From an uncultured Spartobacteria bacterium (GTDB taxonomy: Bacteria; Verrucomicrobiota; Verrucomicrobiia; Chthoniobacterales; JAATET01), in assembly GCA_937901895.1 (NCBI GenBank), contig CALGTD010000138.1, positions 1-64,000 on the forward strand: DNA of 64,000 nt, given 5' to 3'. Below, piece after piece: positions 24,466-34,505 of the stretch. The notes under the pieces were generated by a model, which ran no database searches, was not told the DNA's origin, and was given only the letters and a program-made list of their open reading frames with translations. The position numbers were made by a program, and so were the translations under genes. The number at the start of each line of letters is the position of its first letter. The stretch's first letter is position 1.

Positions 24466-25878
24466 ATGCTAATACGCACCAAATCCCTGGCGTCTCTGGC
24501 GGCCGCCGCCGTATTTGCGCTGTCGGGCGCGATTCCGGTGACGGTCCATGCACAGGATGCCGCGTCGGAAGTGACCGAGACTGTCGTTGCCGCGGAGGAA
24601 GAAGCGCCGGCGTTTGCCTCGCTGGAAGAATTTCAAGCCTCCGACGGCTATGCCAAGTTCATGGTCGACAATCTGTGGATCCTCATTGCGGCCGCGTTGG
24701 TTTTCATCATGCACCTGGGATTCTCCTCGGTGGAATCGGGTCTTTGCCGCTCGAAGAACACAACGAACATTCTGTTCAAGAACGTGTTCATCGTCTGCAT
24801 GGGCGCCATCACCTACGCAGCCTGGGGCTTCAACGCGATGTATCCGGGTGATTTCAATGGCTACTTCGCGTTCGGTTCTCCCATTGCCAACGGATTTGCC
24901 GAAGGGGACATGGTTGGGAATTTGACCAGTGAGTATGCCGACTACACCTATTGGACAGACTTCATCTTCCAGGCCATGTTTGCAGCCACTGCAGCGACCA
25001 TCGTTTCTGGAGCTGTCGCCGAGCGTATCAAGCTCGGGCCGTTCATGCTCATCGCTACAGTGCTCGTAGCGTTCGTTTATCCGATTTCCGGCTCCTGGAA
25101 ATGGGGTGGCGGCTGGCTCGACCAGATGGGCTTCTACGATTTCGCGGGCTCCTCGGTGGTCCACGCTTTCGGTGGCTACGCAGCCCTCGCCGGCGTCCTG
25201 CTCCTCGGGCCACGTCTCGGCAAGTATCTGGCCGACGGCAAGGTGAAGCCGATCCTTGGCCACAGCATGCCGCTTGCGACGATCGGTGTGTTCATGCTGT
25301 TCCTTGGTTGGTTTGGATTCAACGGTGGCTCGGTTCTGAGTGCAGATCCCGCTCTCGTGTCGCTGGTGTTCGTCACCACCGGACTCGCAGGATTCATGGG
25401 AGGCCTTACTGCGGCCTTCACCTCATGGATCATGCTTAAGAAGCCCGATCTTTCGATGGCTCTGAATGGTATTCTCGCGGGTCTCGTGGGTATCACCGCG
25501 GGTGCGGACGTGATTGCGCCCTGGCAGGCGGTGCTCGTGGGAGGCATTGCGGGCATTCTGGTCGTCATCTCCGTCCTCGTGCTCGACAAGCTCAAGGTGG
25601 ATGACCCGGTGGGTGCCATCTCCGTTCACGGCATCTGCGGAAACTGGGGCACGCTTGCCGTGGGCATCTTTGGGGTCGGGGAGTTTTCCCTCGGAACCCA
25701 GCTCATTGGCACCGTCGCGATCTCCGTCTTCGCGTTCGTAACCTCCTTCATCATCTTCCTTGCAGTGAAGGCGATCCTGGGCATTCGAGTCCCCGCGGAA
25801 GAGGAAACCGAAGGTCTCGACATTGGCGAACATGGCCAGGAGGCCTACCCGGACTTCTCGCCGGTCTCGGAGGCGTAA
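24466..25878 (+). CDS. amt: Ammonium transporter (Amt family)
   Basis: A 470-residue channel for ammonium uptake. A cleavable signal peptide (about residues 1-30, ending AQD) is followed by 11 membrane helices. The twin pore histidines are seen in SSVVHAFGGYAAL and SVHGICGNWGT. Conserved segments WGFNAMYPG, GAVAERI, PISGSWKWGGGWL and LGWFGFNGGS are present. ATG 24466 gives the signal peptide; an upstream in-frame GTG at 24361 would add a non-hydrophobic extension across the promoter region. The second PII gene follows 35 bases after the stop, so PII can bind and close the channel in response to nitrogen excess, as known for GlnK-AmtB. Confidence 0.96.
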   Translation: MLIRTKSLASLAAAAVFALSGAIPVTVHAQDAASEVTETVVAAEEEAPAFASLEEFQASDGYAKFMVDNLWILIAAALVFIMHLGFSSVESGLCRSKNTTNILFKNVFIVCMGAITYAAWGFNAMYPGDFNGYFAFGSPIANGFAEGDMVGNLTSEYADYTYWTDFIFQAMFAATAATIVSGAVAERIKLGPFMLIATVLVAFVYPISGSWKWGGGWLDQMGFYDFAGSSVVHAFGGYAALAGVLLLGPRLGKYLADGKVKPILGHSMPLATIGVFMLFLGWFGFNGGSVLSADPALVSLVFVTTGLAGFMGGLTAAFTSWIMLKKPDLSMALNGILAGLVGITAGADVIAPWQAVLVGGIAGILVVISVLVLDKLKVDDPVGAISVHGICGNWGTLAVGIFGVGEFSLGTQLIGTVAISVFAFVTSFIIFLAVKAILGIRVPAEEETEGLDIGEHGQEAYPDFSPVSEA

Positions 25879-25913
25879 TCGAGTCGAGCGCTTAAATCGA
25901 AAGACAAAATCGA

Positions 25914-26252
25914 ATGAAAAAAATCGAAGCAATCATCAAGCCGTTCAAGCTGGAGGAAGTGAAGGACGCGCTGGCCGACCTCGGGATCGAGGGAATGACG
26001 GTGAGCGAGGTCAAGGGCTTCGGCCGGCAGAAGGGCCATACGGAAATCTACCGAGGAAGCGAATACACGGTGGACTTCCTGCCGAAGATTAAAATTGAAG
26101 TCGTGCTGTCGGACTCGCTTCTCGAGAGCGCGACGGCAGCGATCGTGAAGGCCGCCAAGACCGGCAAGATCGGAGACGGAAAGGTCTTCGTCTCTCCGGT
26201 TGAAGAGGCGATCCGCATTCGCACTGACGAGACGGGCGAAAAAGCCGTCTGA
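25914..26252 (+). CDS. glnK: PII nitrogen-regulatory protein GlnK (second copy)
   Basis: A 112-residue PII protein immediately downstream of amt, the standard position for GlnK, which binds and blocks the Amt channel. The T-loop EIYRGSEYTVDFLPK with its modifiable Tyr is identical to that of the upstream copy. The 13 differences cluster in residues 64-112 (for example VVLSDS versus VVVPDS, and VFVSPVEEA versus IFISTIEDA). Together with amt it forms a two-gene transcript closed by a strong terminator. The high identity suggests a recent local duplication around amt. Confidence 0.97.
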   Translation: MKKIEAIIKPFKLEEVKDALADLGIEGMTVSEVKGFGRQKGHTEIYRGSEYTVDFLPKIKIEVVLSDSLLESATAAIVKAAKTGKIGDGKVFVSPVEEAIRIRTDETGEKAV

Positions 26253-26282
26253 TCGCTTCGCCAGGGTAAAAGGGAGCCATGC

Positions 26283-26325
26283 AGGGCGGCGGGATCGAAA
26301 GATCCCGCCGTCCTCTTGTTTTTTT
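26283..26325 (+). terminator. Intrinsic terminator after amt-glnK
   Basis: A 14-base-pair stem (26283-26296 with 26301-26314, one G-T pair) is closed by a stable GAAA tetraloop and followed by a T-rich run to about 26325. It is 30 bases after the glnK stop and separates this operon from convergent pdxA. Confidence 0.93.
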
Positions 26326-26396
26326 ACGGTCGGGAAACTTCGAAGGGGCCGTTCCCATTCCCGCCCGGCGTTGTGAGGAGCGGGATCCTGAGGCGT

Positions 26397-27254
26397 CTAT
26401 CGAGCCAGTTCCGCGGCCAGGCGAATGGCGGCGATCATGCTGTCAGGACGCGCGATACCGCGACCGGCGATCTCGAAGGCAGTTCCGTGATCGGGACTCG
26501 TCCGGGGAAATGGCAGTCCGAGGGTGACATTGACGCCTTCGTCGAAGGCATGAAGCTTCAGGGGAATGAGCCCCTGGTCATGATACATGCAGAGCACGGC
26601 ATCGAACTCTCCGTTTGCCGCTCGAAAGAACACGGTGTCGGGCGGCAGGGGGCCGACAAATGCCTCCTGCGCGGCATTCAGGCGCGCCACGGCCGGAGCG
26701 ATCCTATCCATTTCCTCGCGCCCGAGGTCGCCGTTTTCTCCGGCGTGGGGATTGAGTCCGGCCACGGCGATTCTCGGAGAGCTTCTGCCACGCCGGCGGC
26801 AAAAATCCAACAACAGGCGGCCGACACGAACGATTTCGTCCTCGCGAAGAGCTTCGCACACCTCCGCCAGCGGGATATGTGCGGTGACAAGCGCGACCGT
26901 AAGACGGCCTCCCGTGAGGCACATTGCGTGATTCGGGGATTGTGTCCGCGCGGCGAAGAATTCGGTCTGGCCCGGAAATTCAAAACCCACCTCGTGCAGG
27001 GAATGCTTCGAGACGGGGCCGGTCACCACGGCGCAGAACTCCCCCGCCATTGCCCGGGCCGCCGCCTCCTCGAGCGCGTCGAATGCCGCGCGGGCGGAGT
27101 CGGTCGTCGACTTTCCCGGGACAAAGCCGTCGGCATGGCCAATCACCTCGAATTCCGCGAGCGCGGCGACGTCCGGTCTTGCCAGTGCGGCGTGGACGAT
27201 CTCGGGTCCGATGCCTGCCGGGTCTCCAAGCGTGAGGGCGATTTTTCTGGTCAT
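26397..27254 (-). CDS. pdxA: 4-hydroxythreonine-4-phosphate dehydrogenase
   Basis: Oxidises 4-phosphohydroxy-L-threonine in the DXP-dependent pyridoxal phosphate pathway. The 285-residue product starts TRKIALTLGDPAGIGPEI and has VVTGPVSKHSL, GQTEFFAART, GLNPHAGENGDLG, CMYHDQGLIPLK and LPFPRTSPDHGTA, including the metal-ligand histidines. It is about 40 residues shorter than E. coli PdxA, through a reduced segment after the first 50 residues. Other compact PdxA proteins of this size are known. ATG 27254 sits at the family start; an upstream GTG would add only seven residues. It follows surA by 58 bases in the same direction, the same pair order as in E. coli. Confidence 0.94.
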   Translation of the reverse strand: MTRKIALTLGDPAGIGPEIVHAALARPDVAALAEFEVIGHADGFVPGKSTTDSARAAFDALEEAAARAMAGEFCAVVTGPVSKHSLHEVGFEFPGQTEFFAARTQSPNHAMCLTGGRLTVALVTAHIPLAEVCEALREDEIVRVGRLLLDFCRRRGRSSPRIAVAGLNPHAGENGDLGREEMDRIAPAVARLNAAQEAFVGPLPPDTVFFRAANGEFDAVLCMYHDQGLIPLKLHAFDEGVNVTLGLPFPRTSPDHGTAFEIAGRGIARPDSMIAAIRLAAELAR

Positions 27255-27312
27255 GGACTGCTGGGCCGGCCGCACGGCGCAAGTGCGTTCACGGCCGCTG
27301 GCGGACCGGCAC

Positions 27313-28284
27313 CTACGAATAGATCTTGATGTAGGCGTTCTGGCGGAGGGTATCGAGCCAGCGCTCGAGCTGCTTGTTTTCCTCCTGCCGGATCAGGTTC
27401 TGCTCGATCTCGTCGCGCACCTCGCTGATCGACTTGGTCGAGGCGTTCTTTCGAGCTTCGACCATCATGATGTAATAGGAGCTGCCGATATTGATGACCT
27501 CGCTGATCTCCCCGGGGCGGAGGGCGAATGCCTTGCTGGCGAGGGCCTCACTGAGCGTCTTGCGGTCGATCCATCCCCAGTCGCCATCGACTTCCTGCGT
27601 GGTCGAGTCTTCGGAATACATCTGGGCCATGCGGCCGAAATCCGCGCCGGATACCAGCTTCGCGCGAATTTCCTCGGCCATCGCCTGCTTTCCGCCGGGG
27701 AGTCCGCCGGCGTCATCGTCCTCGCGAAGAACGATCATCCGCAGTTTGATCTGCTCGGGCGTCGTGTAATCGGCCTTGTGCTTGTCGTAGTAGGCCTGGA
27801 CCTGCGCCGGTGAGACGACCGAGTCCTTCTTCATGTTCGCGCGCTTCATCTCGAAGACGATGATCTGGTCGCGCGTGATTTCCTTGAACCGGGCGACCGT
27901 GTATCCCTGCGCGCGCAATGTGCGAACGAAGGCCGAGCGGTCTCCGCCAAATTCCGTGCGGATGATCTGCTGGATGCGGTCCTCGATGGCGTAGTCGGGA
28001 ATGGAAAGCTCGCGCTTCTTGAATTCCTGAAGGATGAGCTGACGGTCGATGAGGTCCTTCAGCGCGCGGAGGCGCATTTCCTTGATGCGGTTGGCGAGTT
28101 CCTCGCCGCGGTAGGAATCGCGCAGCATGCGTTCCTGCACCCCGATGACCTCGCGGACCTGGGAATAGGTGATGACGTCGTTGTTCACCACCGCAGCGAT
28201 GCCGTCGATCACTTCGCTTTGCGCGACGACCCGGATCAGCGGCAGGACGGCAAGGCAAAGAGTGAGGACAAGAAGCCGTTTCAT
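27313..28284 (-). CDS. surA: SurA-like periplasmic peptidyl-prolyl cis-trans isomerase/chaperone
   Basis: A 323-residue exported parvulin that helps outer-membrane proteins fold. A signal peptide (residues 1 to about 21, ending VVAQ) leads into a SurA N-terminal chaperone domain (IDGIAAVVNNDVITYSQV; LKDLIDRQLILQEF). A single parvulin domain (about 175-280) shows LRMIVLRED, GADFGRMAQMYSEDS, GDWGWIDR and AFALRPGEIS. E. coli SurA has two parvulin domains; one is common in shorter relatives. The ATG overlaps the mfd stop as ATGA, so translation is probably coupled to mfd. pdxA follows. Confidence 0.92.
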   Translation of the reverse strand: MKRLLVLTLCLAVLPLIRVVAQSEVIDGIAAVVNNDVITYSQVREVIGVQERMLRDSYRGEELANRIKEMRLRALKDLIDRQLILQEFKKRELSIPDYAIEDRIQQIIRTEFGGDRSAFVRTLRAQGYTVARFKEITRDQIIVFEMKRANMKKDSVVSPAQVQAYYDKHKADYTTPEQIKLRMIVLREDDDAGGLPGGKQAMAEEIRAKLVSGADFGRMAQMYSEDSTTQEVDGDWGWIDRKTLSEALASKAFALRPGEISEVINIGSSYYIMMVEARKNASTKSISEVRDEIEQNLIRQEENKQLERWLDTLRQNAYIKIYS

Positions 28285-31200
28285 CAGAGAAGCGGGCGTT
28301 TTTGAAGGAACGCCAGGATCTCGCGCAACCTATTTTTAGGGTCCGGCGAAGTCAAGCGGGGGAACTTGCCGCCAAAGAGGATGTAGTCGTTGCGCTTCTT
28401 GAGCATGAGTTTTCCGTCGCGGGCCTCGACGCAGGTGATGCGTTTTTCGACCGCGGCGAGCCGGATGCGCTGGAGGAGCAGCAGGTTGTCCACCGCCTCC
28501 GGGAGGCGGCCGAAGCGGTCGCGCCATTCGTCGCGCAGCATTTCGAGTTCGGCGGGGTTTGTGGCGTCGGCGAGCCGGCGGTAGCCCTCGATCCGGGCGG
28601 AGGGATCGGAAAGATAGGAGGCCGGCAGGAACGCAGGGATCCGGTCTCCGGTGGCCGCGGCGAAATCCGGTTCGTTCGTGCAAAGAAAATCCAGTCGGAC
28701 GGACGCCGCAGCGCCGGTGCGGGTGGCCTGGCCCTTGAGCGTCTCGACCGATCGTTTGAGCAGGCGGCAATAGAGATCGAAGCCCACGGCCAGGATGTGA
28801 CCGCTCTGCGCGGTGCCCAGGATGTTTCCTGCGCCGCGGATCTCGAGGTCGCGCATTGCGATTTTGAATCCGGCCCCGAGCTCGGAGTATTGCCGGATCG
28901 CCTGGACGCGCTTGCGAGCATCGCCGCCTGTCATGAGGTCCCGCGGAAGCATGAGGTAGGCGTGCGCCTTGTGATGGGATCGGCCGACGCGGCCGCGGAG
29001 CTGGTAGAGATCCGCGAGCCCGAAGCGGTCGGCGCGGTCGATGATGATCGTGTTCGCGTTTGGAATATCGAGCCCGCTTTCAATGATCGTCGTGGAAACA
29101 AGGACGTCCACCGAGCCTTCGACAAAGGCGCGCATGACGGCCTCGAGTTCGTGCTCGTCCATTTGTCCGTGGCCGACCGCCACGCGCGCGTTCGGACACA
29201 GCTCGCGGATGCGGTTGGCGAGGCGGTCGATCGTTCGCACTCGATTGTGAAGGAGGTAGATCTGTCCCCCGCGCTTGAGTTCGCGATCGATCGCGTCACG
29301 CATCACCCGTTCGTCGTAGGCGCAGATCACCGTCTCAACGGGTTGACGGTTCGGCGGAGGTGTCTCGATGAGCGACATGTCGCGAGCGCCCATCAGGGCG
29401 AGATACAGCGTGCGCGGAATCGGCGTCGCCGAAAGCGTGAGCACATCGACGAGACGGAAACGTTCCTTCAACAGGTCCTTGTGCTTCACGCCGAACCGCT
29501 GCTCCTCGTCCACGATGACGAGGCCGAGATCGTGAAAGACGACATCCGTGGAAAGCAGGCGGTGCGTGCCGACGACAATGTCCACACTGCCGTCGAGCAG
29601 CCCCTTGATGGCCCGCGTTTGCTCGGCCCGTGTGCGGAAGCGATGCAGCGCCTCGATCGTCACCGGGTAGTCGCTCATTCGCTCGCGCAGTGTGTGGAAA
29701 TGCTGCTGGGCGAGAACGGTGGTCGGAGCAAGCACCGCGACCTGCTTCCCGCCCATCACGGCCTTGAATGCCGCCCGGATCGCGACCTCGGTCTTGCCGA
29801 ATCCCACGTCGCCGCAGATCAGGCGGTCCATTGGACGCGGCGCTTCCATGTCGGCCTTCGTCTCCTCGATCGCGCGGGCCTGATCCGGCGTGGGCGAAAA
29901 CAGGAAACTTTTCTCGAACTCCTGCTGCCAGTGGGTGTCGGGTCCGAAGGCGTGGCCGACATTCGTCTCCCGCTCGGCCTGGAGGCGCAGCATGGTCGCG
30001 GCGTATTCGAAAATGGACCGCTCGGCCTTCGAGCGCGCGCGCTGCCATTTGGAGTCGCCAAGTTCGCTGAGCGGCGGATTGCGCTTCCCGAGCCCGACGT
30101 AACGCGAAACCTGCCATGCCTGGTCGAGCGGAACGTAGAGCCGTGCCTCGTTCGCGAACTCGATCGCGAGCATCTCGCCGCCGTCGGAAGGCTTTTCCAT
30201 GCCGAGGTATCGGCCGATGCCGTGTTCGAGATGCACGACGAGATCCCCCTCCTCAAACTCCGAGAAATCAATCGCCGCCCGGGCCGCCATTGTCCGCTCG
30301 CGTCGCACGAGAACGCGCCGGGCGCGTTGACTGGCTGAACGGCCAAACAACTCGGCGTCGGAAAGCACGGCGAGTCGAGCCTCCGGACAGGTGAAGCCTC
30401 CTTCGAGGGTTCCCTCGAGATACTGGAGCGCGCCGGCATCGAGGCCGTTGTCACGCGCCAGTTCCCCAAAGCGCTCCCACTCCCCCTCGTTGTTGCAGGC
30501 GAGGGCGATCCGCCAGTCCGCATCGATCCACTCCCGGATCTGGGCGAAGAAGCGGGCGCGCTTGGCCTCGTTGAGAACAAAATCCCCAGCTTCGAAAATG
30601 CCGATGCCGGGAGGAAAGAATGCGGTGCCTCGCTCGCCCGGATCGCTGGAAATCCGTGCCGTGGCGCCGTCCGGGTTGCAATCGATCGCAAGCAACGTGT
30701 CCGCGTCGCGGAAGTGCCGGGACAGGAGATCGAGACGTTTGTCGGGATCGCCGACGAGGATTTCACAGGACGTCAGCGGCGCTGTGGAAATCTGGCTGTC
30801 GAGCTGGAACTCGCGAATGGACTCGATTTCGTCGTCGAACAGCTCGATGCGAACGGGCGCCGGTTGCTGCCACGAGAAGACGTCCAGGATTCCACCGCGC
30901 CGTGCGACCTGACCACGGGTGTGGATCTTTGGCACGAATTCGTATCCCGCTTCTGCGAGACGCTTCTCCACGGCGTCGAGGTCGATTCGTTCTCTGGTCT
31001 GGAGTCGAAGCGCGTCGCGGTGAAACGTCTCCGGCGCGGCGACGCGGCCTTCGAGTTCCGACGCGAGAAGAACGACCACACATCCCGATTTCGTGGCGTG
31101 AATGCGGGAGAGCGTCTCGAGCCGTTCGGAAAGGGTCTCCGGATCGGCGGCAATGTCTTCGCCGATCGCCTCCAGACCGGGAAACAGCATCGGTTGCACA

Positions 31201-31415
31201 CCCCATGTCACGAGGCCGGCGGCGACGCCCTCCTGCCGTCGCGCATCGGGACAGAAAATCCAGACGTTTCCCTTCGACTCCTTTGCAACGAGAGCGGCCA
31301 CCGCCGATTGCGCGGAGGGAGTGACGGAGTCGAACGCCATTGCGCCGGCGAGCGACTCGCGGATGCCGGGCGCGTGGCGAAGCCGGTCCAGCAGTGCCTC
31401 AGCGCCCGCAGGCAT
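28284..31415 (-). CDS. mfd: Transcription-repair coupling factor Mfd
   Basis: ATP-driven translocase that removes RNA polymerase stalled at DNA damage and recruits UvrA. The 1043-residue protein has the UvrB-like N-terminal region (HTRGQVARRGGILDVFSW). An RNA polymerase-interaction domain (DLVVHLEHGIGRYLG) follows. RecG-like helicase motifs are GDVGFGKTEVAIRAAF, DEEQRFGVKHKD, LSATPIPRTLY, TTIIESGLDIPNANT and QLRGRVGRS, and a C-terminal D7 TRCF domain ends the protein. ATG 31415 has GGAGG six bases upstream; a longer reading would run across the preceding gene. It overlaps the preceding aminotransferase gene by 17 bases and the following surA by one base. Confidence 0.96.
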   Translation of the reverse strand: MPAGAEALLDRLRHAPGIRESLAGAMAFDSVTPSAQSAVAALVAKESKGNVWIFCPDARRQEGVAAGLVTWGVQPMLFPGLEAIGEDIAADPETLSERLETLSRIHATKSGCVVVLLASELEGRVAAPETFHRDALRLQTRERIDLDAVEKRLAEAGYEFVPKIHTRGQVARRGGILDVFSWQQPAPVRIELFDDEIESIREFQLDSQISTAPLTSCEILVGDPDKRLDLLSRHFRDADTLLAIDCNPDGATARISSDPGERGTAFFPPGIGIFEAGDFVLNEAKRARFFAQIREWIDADWRIALACNNEGEWERFGELARDNGLDAGALQYLEGTLEGGFTCPEARLAVLSDAELFGRSASQRARRVLVRRERTMAARAAIDFSEFEEGDLVVHLEHGIGRYLGMEKPSDGGEMLAIEFANEARLYVPLDQAWQVSRYVGLGKRNPPLSELGDSKWQRARSKAERSIFEYAATMLRLQAERETNVGHAFGPDTHWQQEFEKSFLFSPTPDQARAIEETKADMEAPRPMDRLICGDVGFGKTEVAIRAAFKAVMGGKQVAVLAPTTVLAQQHFHTLRERMSDYPVTIEALHRFRTRAEQTRAIKGLLDGSVDIVVGTHRLLSTDVVFHDLGLVIVDEEQRFGVKHKDLLKERFRLVDVLTLSATPIPRTLYLALMGARDMSLIETPPPNRQPVETVICAYDERVMRDAIDRELKRGGQIYLLHNRVRTIDRLANRIRELCPNARVAVGHGQMDEHELEAVMRAFVEGSVDVLVSTTIIESGLDIPNANTIIIDRADRFGLADLYQLRGRVGRSHHKAHAYLMLPRDLMTGGDARKRVQAIRQYSELGAGFKIAMRDLEIRGAGNILGTAQSGHILAVGFDLYCRLLKRSVETLKGQATRTGAAASVRLDFLCTNEPDFAAATGDRIPAFLPASYLSDPSARIEGYRRLADATNPAELEMLRDEWRDRFGRLPEAVDNLLLLQRIRLAAVEKRITCVEARDGKLMLKKRNDYILFGGKFPRLTSPDPKNRLREILAFLQKRPLL

Positions 31416-32196
31416 CGAGGACCTCCGAGCGGTAGCGCCGCCAGACTTCGTCGACGAGGGGATGACGTTCGAGCGGCTCGTCATCAAGATTGGCGATGCG
31501 AAGGACCCCGATGCGGCTGTTGGTCAGGAACGCGTCCTGCGCCTGCTCGAGATCCGAGATCGTGAGATGAGCCTCGCGGACGTCGTAGTGCGAGGTGATC
31601 CAGTTGTGGACGACGCCGAGCCGGATGTCGCCGTGGCTCTGCGGAGTGACGAGGCGGTCATTCATCACGACAAACAGGTTTGCCATTGCACCGCTGAGCA
31701 CCGTGCCCTCGGGCGTGAGCAGGATCGCCTGTGCATCGCCGACGTGGGCGTGAGCGATGAGATTCTGCCAGTAGTTGCCGGTTTTCCCGGGAGGGAGATG
31801 AGGAATGAATGGCATGCACAGCGCGCGGCATTCGACCGGGCCCTCCGGCGAGGGAATGTCCATCGGCTCGAGCATGAGTGCGACACGGGAACGGACAACC
31901 TCGAGATTCGCGCCGCCGTCGCCCGCCGTGACGTAGATCCGGGCAACCCCTTCCTTGATCGGTGCCGCGGAGAGGAGTTCGGCTGCGGCATCGCGCCACT
32001 CGAGCGGGGGACGAAACCGGACGCGCTCGATGGCGGCGTCGAGTTTTCGAAGATGGGGCTCGAGAAAAAGCGGGCGGCCGTTGTGAATCGCGATGGTTTC
32101 GAAAACGGACATGCCGTAGCGAAATCCCCGGTCGGAAAGCGGAAGGTCCGCTCCGGGAACGAAGTCGCGGGATTCCAGCAGATAGCGATGCGTCAT
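31399..32196 (-). CDS. Class IV PLP aminotransferase family protein (aminodeoxychorismate lyase/BCAT-like)
   Basis: A 265-residue fold-type IV PLP protein. N-terminal family features are SDRGFRYGMSVFETI and LFLEPHLRKLDAAI. The probable PLP lysine is in GKTGNYWQNL. The family signature usually has a Glu that contacts the PLP ring nitrogen (E-G-x-x-x-N-[LVF]-F), but here it reads S-G-A-M-A-N-L-F. The downstream L-x-G-[VI]-x-[RK] element ends in His. This could be an aminodeoxychorismate lyase with altered chemistry or a different class IV activity; I cannot choose. It lies 62 bases after the sigma-54 activator gene and overlaps mfd, so it is part of the long minus-strand operon. Confidence 0.8.
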   Translation of the reverse strand: MTHRYLLESRDFVPGADLPLSDRGFRYGMSVFETIAIHNGRPLFLEPHLRKLDAAIERVRFRPPLEWRDAAAELLSAAPIKEGVARIYVTAGDGGANLEVVRSRVALMLEPMDIPSPEGPVECRALCMPFIPHLPPGKTGNYWQNLIAHAHVGDAQAILLTPEGTVLSGAMANLFVVMNDRLVTPQSHGDIRLGVVHNWITSHYDVREAHLTISDLEQAQDAFLTNSRIGVLRIANLDDEPLERHPLVDEVWRRYRSEVLDACGR

Positions 32197-32258
32197 GATT
32201 GGGAATCGTTCGGCGGTCGCATCGCGGAGGGGTGGCTCGACGCTCGACCCTGGATGGA

Positions 32259-33728
<1,470 letters not shown>

Positions 33729-33730
33729 GG

Positions 33731-34498
33731 TCACGATTCGGGTTGGATGCCGCCGTAGCGGCGCTGGCGCCGGCTGTAGTCGTCAATGGCGGCGAAGAGG
33801 TCCGCCTTCGTGAAGTCGGGCCAGAATTTCGAGACGACATGAATCTCCGTGTAGCTGAGCTGCCACAGGAGAAAGTTGGAAATACGGAGTTCGCCGGAGG
33901 TGCGGATGAGGAGGTCGGGATCGGGGAGATTCCGCGTGTAGAGGCGGGAGCTGATGAGTTCGGGCGTGACGTCCTCCTCGTCGAGGCGGCCCTCGCGGGC
34001 GTCGGTGACGATGCTGCGGACGGCGTCGACGATCTCGGCGCGGCTGCTGTAGCTCAGGGCGAGCGTGAGGACGAGTTTCGAATTTCCCGCCGTTGCCGCG
34101 ATCGCGCGCTCGAGGCGCTCCCGGCAGGGCTCGGGGAGCTCGTGGAGCCGGCCGATGTGGCGGAGTTGCACGCCCTTTTCGGTCATCTCGGCGGTCTTCT
34201 CGTCGAGAAAACGCTCGAGCAGAATCATGAGTCCCTGCACCTCGTCGGCGGGGCGTTTCCAATTCTCCGACGAGAACGCGTAGAGGGTGAGAAATTCCAC
34301 GCCGGCATCGCGACACGCCTCGACGCATTCGCCGACCGCCTTGCTGCCCTGCTCGTGACCGCTCAGGCGCGGAAGTCCGCGTTCGCGGGCCCAGCGTCCG
34401 TTGCCGTCCATGATGACGGCGATGTGACGGGGGACGGAGCCTCCGGGCGTCGGGGCCGGCACGTTAGAGGTTGGATGCTCGATGTCCAAGATTTCCAC
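33731..34498 (-). CDS. uppS: Undecaprenyl diphosphate synthase (cis-prenyltransferase)
   Basis: Makes the C55 lipid carrier for peptidoglycan and surface-glycan synthesis by adding eight isoprene units to farnesyl diphosphate. The 255-residue protein has the catalytic IAVIMDGNGRWARERGL, SGHEQGSKAV, LYAFSSENWKRP and the C-terminal IRTSGELRISNFLLWQ and FWPDFTKADL. GTG 34498 was chosen: it lies seven bases after the purA stop with a GAGAG ribosome-binding site just upstream, and gives the usual length near 250. The longer reading overlaps purA. Its stop overlaps or abuts the sigma-54 activator start. Confidence 0.95.
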   Translation of the reverse strand: MEILDIEHPTSNVPAPTPGGSVPRHIAVIMDGNGRWARERGLPRLSGHEQGSKAVGECVEACRDAGVEFLTLYAFSSENWKRPADEVQGLMILLERFLDEKTAEMTEKGVQLRHIGRLHELPEPCRERLERAIAATAGNSKLVLTLALSYSSRAEIVDAVRSIVTDAREGRLDEEDVTPELISSRLYTRNLPDPDLLIRTSGELRISNFLLWQLSYTEIHVVSKFWPDFTKADLFAAIDDYSRRQRRYGGIQPES

Positions 34499-34505
34499 GA
34501 ATCTC

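Noticed and set aside
28302..30338. A 678-codon open frame opposite mfd
   Set aside because: Antisense shadow of a clear mfd gene; no domain, start signal or family motif.
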